DNA of 64,000 bases from Bettongia penicillata ogilbyi (GCA_023548195.1 JAJHZJ010000061.1:2768771-2832770); one strand, 5' to 3'; positions 43,620 to 57,420 are shown, numbered from the stretch's first letter. Notes: a model not told the origin generated them from the sequence alone. A program made the numbers and translations.

Positions 43620-46600
43620 TTCACTCAGCAGCCTTCCCCTGTACTAGCATACCCAAAGATATAAGCATAGGCTTACACTAAAACCTACCCTGCTCCCTAT
43701 TCCTCTTCCTCTGTCCTTCTTTGCAGTGTCATAGAAACCCCAGCTCCAATCTGTGGAAGCTTGCTCAGGCTTTGACAGCCAGTTTGGACACAGCCCTTCA
43801 AAAGCAAAAACCTGCTGGCAGATGTAACCTGCAGGCAATAGCACTTCGAACTACCGAATTATCTGTGCTGCTGAAGGCAGGCTATGCCAATGCTAGGCAA
43901 AATAGACTGAACTGCTATTACTGGGCCAGAGAACTAAGATACAGGAGTAAGACGTTACCAGGATGCGACACATCAAGAGACGAGCTGTGCAGCACTCCAC
44001 CAAACCTAAGGGGAAAAGTACAGTGTGCCAGTTCTGACCACACAAAAGTTAGTTAGGGGGCAAGGCTGGTGAACAATAAATTTCCCTACTATAGAAAGGG
44101 GTTGAGACACTTTCAGATCCAGCCCTTAAGGAAAATACAATCAGAGTAAAGGGAGTCAGTAAGTGAAGGGTAGCAGGGAAGAAAAAAAGTACCAAAGATT
44201 TCAGGTAGAAGAAAATTCAAGGACCTTGAACATAGATAGATAAATTAACAGAAAAAAAATCCATGAACAATAGAAGAAAATATGGCTTCCAGACCTACTA
44301 AACAAGTTCAGGCATTTATGAATAAATACTGCAAAATGAATATTCAAATACTTGATAAGACTGAGGATGATGTGGAATTTGAGAGGAACATGGAAACACA
44401 ACATGCTGTTCCAGAGTGGTTTAAAAAGAGAAATGAGAATTGTAAGGGCAGAATTTATAGCCTGTGCAATAAAAATAAAGAACAGAATAGAAAAGGTAGA
44501 ACCTGTAGTAACAAGGTTTACCAAAAGAAAAAAAAAGCAAAATAAGGGAGGAAGCAATATATTGGGAATGTGAATGCACATAAGAGAAGGATAGCTTAGA
44601 AGAAGCAAAGAAAAAATAAAAACATTAAAAGAAAATGTGTTCCCTATGCAAGCAAAGCACATAGATATTGAAAACAGGATGTATAGAGATAACCTAAGGC
44701 TCACAGGTCTTCCAGACTTAAAACAATAGGACAAAAAAAAATCTTACCTCCATAATGAAAGTAATAAGAGAGGAGAATTTCTCAGAACTTTAGAACATAG
44801 AAAATGAAATTCCAATGGAAAGAATTCACATATCAGCAACAGAAAAATACTGAAGACTAAAAATTTAACAATTCAATTCAAAAGTAACATGTTTTGCAAG
44901 CCATAGGAGAAAAACCTTCAAATACAAAGGAAAGGACATTTGAATAATAAAAGACTACTCTGTACCCACTAGAAATGGAGGAAATGGAATAATGTATTCT
45001 GAAGAGTATAGGAGCTCAGGATACAGCCCAGCGTGACCTATCCTACAAATCTGAGCTAACCCCTGCAGAACAAAAGATGGATACTGAATAATAAAGAAGA
45101 GATTAAAAATTTTTAGAAAGAAATACAGGACTTAGATGATTTCTCCTCTAACATCCCAAACAACAGAAACTCAGGAGGAGCAACAGAGTTACAACAGAAA
45201 GATCAATGAGCTATCTCTTTCTAAACATGCAAAGTTGATAGGAATAAAGGTGAAAATGTTGTTTGAGGTAACAGCGAAGAGGCTCACTAGAGGTATTACG
45301 GAGAGAACCTGGTCATGCCCTGCCTACAGTTACCCTACTTCTTTGGTGGAATTGCATTTTAACATGGGAGGGTACATGAAGGGGATTGAGCAGACCATGG
45401 GGTCAGAGTGGAATGAGTGATACTTGCGCGTCAAATCAAGAGTTTACAGTGAGGGGAAGGCGACCTCTATGATCTCAAAAAGAGAAGAGTGGGTGAGGAA
45501 GAGGGGGGGAAGGAGAAATAGAAGGACCTACTTTGGAAGTAGAAGGGATTTCCACTGATAAATGTTCCTGTGGGTGAAAAAATATGAGGACCTTACCTTG
45601 GATAAGACCTGAGGGACTTGGTACCTGACAATTCTGCTTGTCCAGGAACGGAGGTGCGAGGTGGGGAGTTGGAATCCCTAGAGGTAACTGGCACCTGGAG
45701 GAGTAGGAGAGCGTGGACATAGGGAGGAGATTTCAAGTAATTATAAAAGAAAAAAAGGTAAAGAGAGGGTACAGATGACAAATGCGGGGAGAAAAATAGT
45801 GTCCAAACGTGAAGCAGGGCACCTGAAATAACTGACATTGTTCTGTGAGGCACAATAGGAAAGGGGAATGCACGAAATAACCCCTACAAGGAAGTGGGAG
45901 AAAGTGGCTAGAGGGCAAAGTCTAAGGGATTCCTTAGAAGCTTTGATTTTAGGAAGAACACAGAAAAAAGGGACACCAGAAGATTACAGGAATTATGAAT
46001 CAGATAAAGAAGGACTGAAGAGTAAACAAAAAGAGAAGAGGAATAGTGAAGAGAAATTCTTTTTGGAAATGGGAACAAAAACTAAATTTAAAAAAATAAT
46101 GAATAGGGACTAGCAGAAGGGGCAAAGAGCAAAGGGATCTACATTCCCTTTGGAAAAAGTGGGGGAAGAATTATGCAACAGATAAAAGCAGGAGAGAGGA
46201 ACTAATACATAAAATTCTTAAGGAAAGGGGACAACAAAGGAGAAGAGGGGAGAAGGAAGCAAATAAGAACAAGGCCACATAAAAATGCATGCTAAAATAA
46301 CTAAAGGAATATTTTACTGTATTTGTAGTAGGAGGGGAAATCATATCTTGAAAAAAATTTAGATACAAAGAGAAGAAAATATAAATCTAACTCATAACTT
46401 TAAATGTACAGATTAAACAATCCAATGACACAACATAGTGACAAACTGGATAAGAAAACAAAAATCTACAATCTCATTTACAACAATCTACTTGTTTACA
46501 AGTAACCCTTAAAAGACAAAAGCACAAAATAAAACTGAGGGAATGGAGGAAAAATTACTACGTATCCAGTCAATCAAAAAAAAAATTGTCCAGTCAATCA

Positions 46601-47825
46601 AAAAAGCAGAAATTGCTATTAGGCTTTCAGATAAAGCAAAAGCAAACATTAAAAAAATAAAAAGGGACAAACAAGGAAACTATATTATGCTTGAAAAAAT
46701 TACAGGCAATAAACCAGTATCAGTAATAAATTTAGATATTCCAAGATTTAGTATTCAAATTCATAAAGGAAATATATAAGATTCAGGAAAATATAAACAG
46801 TAACAAAAAGTGACTGGAGACTCCAATATCCCCCTAACAATTTTGGAAAAGCCTAACAGAAAGACAAGCAAAAGGGAAAACACAGAATTGAACAAATTTA
46901 TGGAAAAAACTAGAGTTAAAAAGTTATAAAATCTTCTAAATAAAAGAATATACATATTTCTTTGTGCCACACGGAACTTTTACAAAAACTGACCACGTAT
47001 GAGTGACAGAGATACTGCAAACAAACATTTAAAAAGGAGCAATACTCAACATATTGTTTACAAACCATACTGCTATAAGAATAGAAATTGGTTCAGGGGC
47101 CACAAACAAAAAATACAGACACAAACGGGGAGTTAAAATGAAACTTTAAATAACAAATGGGCCAAAGAACAAATTGGAGAAATAATTAGCAACTAGGTAA
47201 AAGAAAATTACAGTGATTATACAATATGCCAAAATTTCTGTGATACAGCCAAAGCAATTTTTAGGAGGAAAATCATATCATTACAACTATGTTAACAAGG
47301 TAGAAAAAAATTACTGAATTGAATATTCTTTTTAAAAATCAGAGAATCAACAAGTAGAAAAACCTAAAACAAACACAAAAGAGGAGCTACTAAAAATTAG
47401 AGGAAAAATGGAGAAACTGAAAACAAACATAAAAACCATAGACATTAACCAAAACTAAGAGCTGTTTTTTAAAAAGACCAATAAAATTGGTAAGTCTTTA
47501 ACAAATCTGATTAAAGAGAGCAGAAAATCAAATCAATAAAATATCAAATGAGCAAGGTGAAACCACAGAAAAACCAGAAAAAAAATCCAAATATCACAAT
47601 ATATTATGCCCTGGCTTATGCTAATAAAACTTAGAACACAAGAGAAATCAAGGAAGATCTTGAAAAGATATAAAATACTCAAACTATCCGAAGACCAGAG
47701 AGAAATATTAAATAATCCAATCTCAGAAAAGGAAATAAATCCAGCTACAAAGCAACTACCAAAGAAAAACCTCCTCGAGCTCATGGATTCATAAGAGAAT
47801 TCTCTCAAACTTTTAAAAAGCAGTA
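43620..47825 (+). mobile_element. Old L1 with ORF1 and the first half of ORF2, sense
   Basis: 43620-44280 is probably 5' UTR. ORF1 remnants follow: 44282-44545 is an open piece of the N-terminal region, and the RRM block reads ENRMYRDNLRLTGLPDLKQ at about 44668-44726. 45130-46370 is a region I cannot place in detail (possibly the end of ORF1, the ORF1-ORF2 spacer and inserts). ORF2 endonuclease traces appear at 46543-46779 (DKAKANIKKIKRDKQGNYIM, NKPVSVINLD). Then come the linker and the first part of the polymerase to about 47800 (aagaaaaacctcctcgagct, the 'KKSPGPDG' area, is damaged). It ends abruptly at about 47825. The ORF1 is a different L1 lineage from the HAL1-like one. Confidence 0.68.
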
Positions 47826-47829
47826 TTAA

Positions 47830-49615
47830 ATGGTTCATTTAAATCTTTCTATATATCTCTGTATGCAACTTATTCATAATTTTTATAGCCAAATAATATT
47901 CCATTATATTCAAGTCCAACAATTTCTTTAACCTTTCTACAGTGAATGGATATCAACTTTGTTTCCAAATCTTTGCTATCACAAAAAGTGCTGCTATAAA
48001 TATTTTGGTGTACATGGAAACTTTCTTTTTACCAATGGCATCTTTGATGTATAAGTCTAATACTAGAATCTTTATTCACTTTATTTTCATTATTCTAAAT
48101 TTTCCAAAATATTTGTCATAATGAACAACTCCAATAGAAAAGCACTAATTGGAATAATCTGCAAGATGTAAGCTAAACCCTCAGGGTTCTTTCAATTTGC
48201 AAGTCTCTTATTAGAGATTCTGAGCATTGTTTCATATGGTTAACAATTTGCAATTCTTTTGAAAACTATGTGCAGATCATTTGACAAATTATCAGTTGGA
48301 GAACAGTCTTTAATTCTATCTCACAGTATGTTTATACATACACACATCTGAATTATTTATATATTTTGGACACCAAAGCCTTATTAGAGAAATATGATAC
48401 AAAGATTTTTTTTCCCCATTCCACCAACTTCTCCTTTGATCCTAGGTGCATGAATTTCTTTTGCACAGAAGTTTTTCAGTGCCTTGTACACAAATTTGTT
48501 CATTTTACCTTTTGGAATCACCTCTATCCCTTGTTTGAGTAAGAACAAATTTACTACCCATAGCTTTGAAAAGTATATGATATGCTCCTTCTAATTTTTT
48601 TATGGTATGATACTTAAAATATTAAGGCCGCATATATACTTAGAAGATATTGTGGAAAATGGCGTAATTTTCACCAGATTGTTTTCCATTTTTCCCAGCA
48701 GTTTTTATCAAATAAGAATTTCTTTTCTACATGAGTTCCACTATTTCTGAATCTCCCTTTACTCTATACCATTGGTCTATTTTTTCACTAAAATCAAATG
48801 AGTATGAAAATTGCTATTTTGTAGTTTGAGGACTTAAAGTGCTACTTCCCCACTCTGTCTCTATCTCTCTTCATTATTACTCTTAAGCTTTTAGATCTTT
48901 TGCTTCTATAAATGAACTTAATTATTATTATTCTATCAAGTTCTGTAAAATATCCCCTTGACAGTTTGATTGGTTTAACATTAAATTTGATAGTACTATC
49001 ATCATTTATATTGGCACAACCCAGCCTATAAGCTCTGGGTATTTATTACTCCAGCTATTTAAGGCATTCTTTATTTCTTTAAGGAACACTTTGAAATTGA
49101 ATTTATATGTTTTTAAGTGCTTTTGTAAATTGATCCCCAAATATTTTGTGCACTTTTAAAATACTTTGAAATTGTATTTCCTTTTCTAGTATTGCTTCTT
49201 GAGTTTTCCAAGTATATAAAAATGCTATTGATTTTTGCAGGCTTATTTTGTAGCCTATAGCCTTGCTGAAGCCATTAATGGTCTCAATATCTGCTGATTT
49301 CCCAGTGCTTTCTCAGTAAATCATCATGTCATCAGCAAAAAAGGGGACAGTTTTATCTCTTCTTTACCTACCTTTATATATTTAATTCCTGTTTAACATC
49401 TTAGCATCATTTTTAGCATTCTGGAAATCTATCAAATAAAAACAGAGAGTGGGCATACTTGTTTTACTCCTATATTTATTAAGAACACTTACAATGCATC
49501 TTCATTGTATATGAGAGTTGCTTTTGGTTTTAACTAGAAAATTTTTATAATATATTTAAAAGGTCCTTCTATGCTCAACACATGTAATTTTTCTACCACT
49601 TCTGAACAATGATTA
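47830..49615 (-). mobile_element. Old L1, antisense, ORF2 polymerase to 3' end
   Basis: Read on the minus strand from 49615 down. The polymerase palm (complement of aatcatcatgtcatcagcaa at about 49320) is followed by thumb and C-terminal regions (gccttgctgaagccattaat, ccccaaatattttgtgcact, tccatttttcccagcagttt). The 3' part (aatttgcaagtctcttatta, tttgcaattcttttgaaaac, attccattatattcaagtcc) ends near 47840. Stops throughout. Confidence 0.72.
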
Positions 49616-49629
49616 AATCATGACTTTGG

Positions 49630-49775
49630 TAAGTAGAATGGTTCAGTGTATAAAAGGCCAGTCTTTCATTGGAAGAAACCTCAGTTCATGTTCAGGCTGT
49701 GAGTCTGACATGTATTATTAGCTTAATGCCCATAAAAAAAAAGTCACAAAGCTGCTCAGTTCCCTTGGCAACTGT
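49630..49775 (+). mobile_element. MIR-type SINE remnant, sense
   Basis: gtagaatggttcagtgtata, cctcagttcatgttcaggct, gtctgacatgtattattagc follow SINE order. Weakly supported. Confidence 0.4.
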
Positions 49776-50539
49776 CCATGAATATAGATTGTAAAGCAAA
49801 TGTCAATTTTCCTTGGCAGAGAAAGTTTCCACATCATAAGTTGCTAAAAACTGGGAAAATCAAACGGATCCTATTTGTTATTTATTTCATTGTTTACCAC
49901 TATCCACATTTTTGTAACTGCCTAAGTCACGTTCCATTTCCCTCAAAGTTAGGTTTGGAAATTCAGCTTTCCTGTAAATCACTCATTGTCTCTGAATTAA
50001 GTTTATAATTTCAGTTTTCCTGCTAATCACTTCTATCTTAACCTCAAAGAAATAAATCTATTACACTTGAAGAATCCAGGTGGTCTCCAGAGAGTCTGGT
50101 CTGTTATCCAAAGTAGTATGGTCCATGATCACTAATCTCTTTGCAGGACAATGAACATTCGTCCTTCAAATAAGGAATATTTCTTAGCAACACAATGAAA
50201 GTTGTTGCCAGCCTCTCACTTCCAATTTGCAGTCAATAATATTGTTAACACCAATAATGTTAGAAGCTTTGTAACCAATGATACTGGGTTTTTTTCCATC
50301 TATAAATGCACCTTTCTATTCCAGATGCCACGGCACACTGGAAAAAATATTTTTTTGTAAGACTCATTCCTTCAGTGTCTCTATATCACTCTACCCTGCC
50401 CTGACATTATGCTTTTGGAACCCAATTGTTAGACAGTCCTTTGTATCAGAGGTGTGTCCTTCCTCCTAAGCAGAAATTATTTTCACATACTGTGCTTTCA
50501 TTTTCTGTGCACACTTCATTTCCTGAACAGTAATTGGAA

Positions 50540-50601
50540 GGAATTCTGGATAACATGATCAATAAAATGAGGAATTCTGGATAACATGATCAACAAAATG
50601 A
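50540..50601. repeat. Tandem duplication of a 31-bp unit
   Basis: ggaattctggataacatgat plus caa(t/c)aaaatga occurs twice head to tail with one difference. A recent local duplication. Confidence 0.92.
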
Positions 50602-50660
50602 GAGACTAGATATTATCCTCACAATCTCTAGAATCTGCCCATAATAAGAATCATATGCAA

Positions 50661-50666
<6 letters not shown>

Positions 50667-50695
<29 letters not shown>
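50667..50695. repeat. A-run (29 bp)
   Basis: Uninterrupted A-tract. It could be the tail of a retroposed sequence in sense orientation, but I do not recognise the sequence before it. Confidence 0.85.
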
Positions 50696-50697
<2 letters not shown>

Positions 50698-50869
50698 TTC
50701 ACTTAAATGAGGAAGGAAAAGAGCAAATTGAGACAGGGCAAATAAACGTGTATGGCTCTGTGAGACTTCACTAAGCATGGTGAAAACAAGGAAGTTACCA
50801 ATAACTAAAAACAATAATGACCTCCTGATCACCTAAAAGAATCTAGGCATCTACAAAGGACCTTTAAAA

Positions 50870-53800
50870 GAGAAAGGAAAATTAAACACTTGAAAAGGTA
50901 GAAGACTGAGAGTTCCAAGAGACTGTGAATGTTTCTGAATGGTTTAAAAGAGATATTATCAAAACAAAATTTATGTCAAGCACAGAAAAAACAATTGCTA
51001 GAATAGAAAAGCTTGACTCCATGGCTGCAAATTTCATCAAAGAATGGAGAGAGGACTGAATGGGAACGCAAATACAGAGAAGTGAAGGACAATCTGGAGA
51101 AAGAAAAGCAAAAAAGCAGTAACCTTAAAAGAAAACAAGATCTTCAAACTAGCAAAAAATATTGACCTCTAAGCTAGTATGCACAGAGACAACTTGGGGC
51201 TTATGTCTCCCAGAAGAGCACCATAATGCAAGAAATAATAAAAGAAAAATTCTCTGAACTTTAGAACACAGAAAAAAAAGTACCATTATAAAAAATTCAT
51301 AAAGTTGCCCAAAGAAAAAACTCAAAATCAAATGTATAAATATTAAATACATCCTTTTCAGATCATGGTGCTATAAAAATTATAATAATAAATAATTAAT
51401 GTAATAAAGAGCCAAGAAGAGATAGGCTAAAAACTAATTGGAAACTAAATAACTTAATCCTAAAGAATGGATGGGTCAATCAACAAATCTCAGAAACAAA
51501 AACTTCATCCAAAAAAAGGACAATAATGAGACCACATACCAAAACTTACGGATGCAGCCAAAGAAGTTCTTAAGGGAAATTTTACCTCTCTAAATGCTTA
51601 CATAAAAAAATACAGAAAGAGGAGATCAAGGAATTGAGTATTCAAGTAAAGAAGCTAGAAAAAGTAAATTAAAAATCCCCAATTAAATATCAAATTAGAA
51701 ATACTGAAAATCAAGGGTGAGATTAAACTGAAAGTAAGAGAACTATTGAACTAATAAATAAAACTAAGAGCTGGTTTTATAAAAAAAAAAAAAACAATAA
51801 AATAGATAAACCTTAGGTTAATCTGACTAAAAAGAAAAGAAAAACAAATTACCAGTATCAAAAATGAAAAGGGTGAATTAACCACTAACAAAGAGGAAAT
51901 CAAAGCAATAATCAAGACCTATTTTTGCCAATTGTATTACAATAAATATGAGAATCTAAGTGAAATAGATGAATATTTACAAAAGTATAGCCTGTCCAGG
52001 TTAACATAAGAGGAAAAAAAAACCCTTAAATAGCCACATTTTAGAAAAAAAGAAATTGAACAAGCCATCAATGAGCTCCCTAAGAAAAAATCTCCAGACC
52101 CAGGTGGATTAACAAGTGAAATTCATTAAACATTTATAGAATATTTAATTCCAGTACTATAAACTATGTGGAAAAATAGGCAAAACAGTAGAACCAAATT
52201 CCTTTTATAAACACAAATACCTAAACCTAGAACCAAAACAGAGAAAAAAATGATCAACCAATTTTCCCAATGAATATTGATACAAAAATTTTAAATAAAA
52301 TATTAGCAAAGAGATTACAGTAATTTATCACCAGGATAATACACTATGTCCAGGTGGGATTTACAATAGAAATGCAGGGTGGTTCAACATTAGGAAAATT
52401 ATCAGCATAATTGACCATATCAATAACAAAACTAACAGAAATCATATGATTTGTTATCATATGATCTCAATGGATGCACAAAAAGCTTTAGACAACATAC
52501 AGCACCCACGCCTATTAAAAACACTAGAGAATACAGGAATAAATGGAGTTTTCCTTAAAATGATAAGCAGTATCTGTCTAAAACTATTAGCAAGAATTAT
52601 ATGTAATTGGAATAAGCTAGAAGCATTCCCAGTATTATTAGGGTGAAACAAGGATATCTATGATCACCACTATTATTCAATATTACACTGGAAATGTAAG
52701 CTTTACCAATGAGAAGAAAAAGTAACTGAACGAAGTAGAACAGGCAATGAGAAAACAAAACTATCACTCTCTGCAGATGATATGTTTTATTTAGAGAATC
52801 TGCTAAAAAGTTATTAAATAAACCTACATAAATCATCAGAATTTCTATGCATAACCAACAAAGCCCAACAGAAAGAGATAGAGAAATTTCATTTAAAATA
52901 ACTGTAGACAATATAAAATATTTAGGATTCTACTTGCCAAGACAAACCCAGGATGTATATCATATGAACACAATTACAAAACACTTTTGACACAAATAAA
53001 GTTGGATCTAAACAACTGGGAAAACATGCTCATGGGTAGACCAAGCTAATAAATAAAAATGAAAATTTAACCTAAATTAATTTACTTATTCAGTGCCATG
53101 CCAACCAAACTATAGAGCTAGAAAAAATAATAACAAAGTCATCTGGAAGAACAAAAGGTCAAGACTATCAAGGGAATTAATGGGGAAAAAATGCAAAGAA
53201 GGTGGCCTATCTGAACCAAATCTAAAACTATATTATAATGTAGCAATCATAAAAACTGTTTGGCACTAGCTAAGAAACTAAGAAAGATGAGCGGAACAGG
53301 TTAGGTGCACAGAACACTGTAGTAAATAACTACAATAATCTATTGTTTGATAAACCCAAATACTCAAGCTTCTGGGATAAGCACTGACTATCTGACAAAA
53401 ACTGTTGGGAAAAATGGAAAACAGTACAGCAGAAACTAGGTATAAACCAAGATATCATATCTATAGCAAAACAGGGTCAAAATGAATACATTATTTAAAC
53501 ATAAGGGATTATACCATATGCAAATCAAGAGAGCAAGGAATAGATTACCTGTTAGATCTATAGAAAAGGGAAGAATTTATGACCAAATAAAAGACAGAAA
53601 ACATTATGAAATACAACTTGGCTAATTCTGATTACACTAAACTTAAAAAAGTGTTACATAAACAAAATCAATGCAACCAATCTTAGAAGGAAAGTAGAAA
53701 ACTGAGAAACAATTTTTACAGCCCATGTTTCTGATAAAGGTCTCATTTCTAAAGTATATAGAGAACTGAGTCAAATTTATAAGAATATAAGTCATTTCTC

Positions 53801-54790
53801 AATTGATAAATAGTCAGAGGATATGAACAGGCAGTTTTCAAATGAAATTAAAGCTATCTATAGTCAAAAGTGAAAATGCTCGTAAATCACTACTGATTAG
53901 AGAAACACAAATTAAAACAACTCTGAGGTATCTACAACCTCACACCTATCAGACTGGCTAATATGACAGAAAAGGAAAATGACAAATGTTGGAGAAGACT
54001 GGGAAAACTGGAACACCAACGCATTTGTTAGTGGAGTTGTAATCTGATCCAATCATTCTGGAGAACAATTTGGAATTATACCCAACGGGCTATAAAATTA
54101 TCCATACCCTTTGATAACATCAATATGACTACTATATGTATCCAAAAGCTATCATGAAAAAGGGAAAAGGATCCACATGTACAAAAATAATTATTACAGC
54201 TCTTTTTATGGTGGTCACGAATTGGAAACTTAAGGTCATGCCCATCAATTGGGAAACAGCTAAACAAGCTGTGGTATATGCATGTAATAGAATGCCATTG
54301 TTCTATAAGAAATGATGAGCAGATACATTTCAGAAAAACCTGAAAAAACTTACATGAATTGACACTGAGTAAGGTGAGCAGCATATTGTACACAGCAACA
54401 GCAACACTGTGCACTGATTAACTTTAATAGACAGCTCTTCTCAGCAATACAAGGATCCAAGACTACTCCAAAAGACTCCATGATGGAAAATGCTAATCAC
54501 ATCCAAAAAAAAGAACTATGGAGTCTGAATGCAGATCAAAGTATACTATTTTCACTTTTTATTCTTTGCTTTTTCTTTTACTTAGTTTTTCCTTTTGTTC
54601 TAATTCTTCTTTCATAGCATGACTATTGTGGAAATATGTTCAACATGCCTGTATATGTTTAACCTATATCAGATTGCCTGTTGCCTTGGAAAGGAGGTAG
54701 GGAAGAGAGCGGAGAAAAATTTGGAACTCAAAATTTTACAAAAATGAATGTTGAAAACTATCTTTACATGTACTTGAGAAAAATGTAAAA
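50870..54790 (+). mobile_element. L1, sense: ORF1 piece joined to ORF2 and 3' UTR
   Basis: 50870-51310 is an old ORF1 (gtatgcacagagacaacttg, the RRM 'MHRDNL' block). From about 51340 it passes straight into the end of the ORF2 endonuclease (ccttttcagatcatggtgct), so most of the endonuclease is missing. The polymerase follows: 52446-52646 reads SMDAQKALDNIQHPRLLKTL and INGVFLKMISSICL. The palm motif is at about 52773 (SADDM in place of FADD). The 3' UTR includes attagagaaacacaaattaa and ggagaacaatttggaattat. The end is gagaaaaatttggaactcaa, aaaatgaatgttgaaaacta (54715-54760), the same terminus as the HAL1-like elements. Confidence 0.82.
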
Positions 54791-54799
54791 TACTATTAA

Positions 54800-56150
54800 G
54801 AAAAAAAAGAATGAATCAAGTCCTGATACTCTATAGTTTCTCAACTCACCATACTTTTCCTCAGTGTTTGGACTCAGCTAAGGATGTTAATCTGGAGGGT
54901 ACAACCATATGAGTTTGAGAAGAAAAGGAAAAGGATCCACCCAAGATCCAGGAGTCTGGGAGGCAAGTCTTGGCCATATTTTGCAGCCAAATCTGAATCA
55001 ACACTCTAGGGGGTTGGGATCTAGCCCAGCAGTAGCTGAGAAATGTTGCTGTGATACACATTTTAACGTGTACTTTTGGGGGCCAGTAAGATTTGCCCAT
55101 CATAATATTCTGTAGGTATTTTAGCAAATCTATTTTTAAAGATGTAAAAAAATCAGTATTCTAGTTTGAGTATTACAAAAGTTCTGTTAAATCTGACACC
55201 ATGTTCTGTGTAGAAAGTTATATAGAAAAGATCTTGTTATTCTCCCCCCCACCATAAAGGTGTGAGGGGGAGTCTCTGTACTTCAATTCTTGATACATCT
55301 TCAAAATAACTCTTTGTAAAAGCTAACTGATTTAATTACAAAAGCTAATTATGCTAATTTGTTAATGAAACTGAGAGATCAGTCACTGACACCTAACAGC
55401 AGAGGGTAATCACACATGGCTGGGAAATTCAAGCTGACAGCAATAGAGAAGATTCAAGAGATAATCCTCAAACTCAGAAGATGTAGCCAGGCTGACTCTG
55501 AGATAGTTGGTCTACTTACTACACAAAGTACTCTTCCTGTATCAAAGAAGATAATGCATTGATGGAACAACTGAAGGAATGAGTTCAATTCTGAAAGCCT
55601 CATTTTAAAAGGGACTATGACAATCTACTGGATCACACTGTAAACCAAGGCAGAGGCTCTTTTTAGGGAATTTAGATCTTTCTAACACCTGGAGAAAGAG
55701 AAGGCCAATTCTCAAGATCTAAATCCCATTTTCCCTAAAGGGAATAAAGCCAGAGAGAGACAGTGCCTGTAAAATTAAACATTTTTTTTTAAACCAAACG
55801 AAGTAAAACATGCACATGGGAACTGCCCAACCTATGCTGAGAAGCCATCTAAGTGACAGATACAGAGGATATATATACTTTTTAAACAAAGGAAGGTAAA
55901 AGAATTTGGAAGGAAAGGTAGGCTTAGAAAGAAATGAGTCAGTGAGCTCAATTCCCAAAGGGTAAGGAAATCCAAGTGTGGTCCTGTGATACATAAATCA
56001 AAAGGCATTCTTGGTGATAAGCAGAACAATTCAAGGCTTGAAGTACAGACAATAAGATAAGAGAATATTTCCAAAAACCATAAAACAAGATGTGGGAAGC
56101 CCCCCAATCATTTGGGGAATCTCTGAAGATAAGGATGTCACTTTTTTCAA
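54800..56150. other. Intronic sequence, nothing firmly recognised
   Basis: 55190-55720 has a mixed composition that could hide an LTR, but no ends, target duplication or regulatory order could be fixed. Open frames here (up to 91 codons) have no recognisable domains. Confidence 0.4.
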
Positions 56151-56154
56151 TACT

Positions 56155-56600
56155 TAATGGTATTTTATTTTTTTCCAATTACATGTAAAGATAGTTTTCA
56201 ACATTCATTTTTGTATCATTTTGAGTTCCAAATTTTTCTCCCCCTTTCTACTCCTCCCTTCCTAAGACAGCAACCAATTTGATATACAATATACATGTAC
56301 AAACATGTTAAATATATTTCCATGTTGCACATGTTATGAAAGAAGAACCAAAACAAAAAGGGAAAACCACAAGAAAGAAAAAAACAAAAAAGTGAAAATA
56401 GTATAGTTAGATCTACATTCATAGACTCCTTACCTTTCTCTGGATGTGAACTGCATTTTCCATCATGAGTCTTTTGGAATTCTCTTGGATCACAGTATTG
56501 CTGAGAAGAGCTAAGTCTATTATAGTTGATCTTGGCACAAATGTTGCTGTTGTGTTTGATGTTCTCCTGGTTCTGTTCAAGATAAGAATGTCTCTTGAAG
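56155..56600 (-). mobile_element. Short 5'-truncated L1 3' end, antisense
   Basis: Begins with the complement of the L1 terminus (aatacttaatggtattttat, ccaattacatgtaaagatag, ttttcaacattcatttttgt, ttttgagttccaaatttttc). It continues with gcaaccaatttgatatacaa and ctggatgtgaactgcatttt, catcatgagtcttttggaat, which mirror the sense copy near 54440-54700. The T-rich start (about 56165) is the poly(A) complement. Confidence 0.82.
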
Positions 56601-57247
56601 GTCATAAAACAGCCAAGCAGGGTCTGCTTCAAAGCTGGTGTGAGCTCAACTGGCTTCAGAGTTGCTGGTATTCTGCACATCCAACTGGGTTTACTCTCAG
56701 TCACCACAAAGGATTGTTGCTATGTTCTGAAGCCTCTGTATCTTAGTTAATACAAGCCAATCCCCATATAACTCTTTTCATTTACTGGGACAATTAAAGA
56801 GCTCAATTCTAGGTAGTCAGTACACTCATTTACAGAAGCATTCATACAATATCCAGGAGAGAAAGTACAGAATAGGTAGGAAATTCAAAAGAGCATGTTA
56901 TGCACACACTGACAGGACCAGACTAAGTGTTTAGTCTGAAAGAAAGATTTACAAACAGGAGATCATTTTTCAAATGGCTACATCTTTATCCCAAAGAAGG
57001 ATTAATTTTATTTTACTTGGCCAGAGGACATAAGTAGAACTAATGGGTAGAAACCACTATAATACATACTTTAGAAGAACTTTCACAATGAAAACCTATT
57101 CATAAAGGGAATGAGCTCCTTTATGAAGTAGCTAGCATCACTGTGTTTCACAGAAACAATTCAGTCATGCTGCTTGAGAGGTCAGACTAAAATATCTCCA
57201 AAGTCCCTGTCAAATTCTAAAATTACGTGGGTTAAAAGTAATACACT
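56601..57247. other. Intronic sequence, nothing recognised
   Basis: No gene, RNA or named repeat supported. Confidence 0.45.
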
Positions 57248-57420
57248 CATTACGTTTTGAGCAGGCAGGTAGGTAGACAAAAGGTATTTATTTAGCACTT
57301 ACTAGTTATCAGGTAAAGTATTAAGTATTGGGTACACGAATACAAATAGAACTTGCCCTCCCCTAAAGATTTCAAGGTCTAAATTCCAGCCCTCAAAGAG
57401 TTTTTCTGATGAAGAAAGGC
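57248..57420 (-). mobile_element. L2 3' end, antisense
   Basis: gtatttatttagcacttact, taagtattgggtacacgaat and caaagagtttttctgatgaa follow the order of the complemented L2 terminus seen at 36015-36180. Confidence 0.5.

Larger units (their letters stand above)
49780..50866. other. Intronic sequence with two simple repeats
   Basis: No gene or named element. It holds a tandem 31-bp duplication at 50540-50601 and an A-run at 50667-50695. Confidence 0.5.

Noticed and set aside
44201..44734. 177-codon minus-strand frame
   Set aside because: It is the complement of A-rich L1 ORF1 sequence, which yields long hydrophobic shadow frames.
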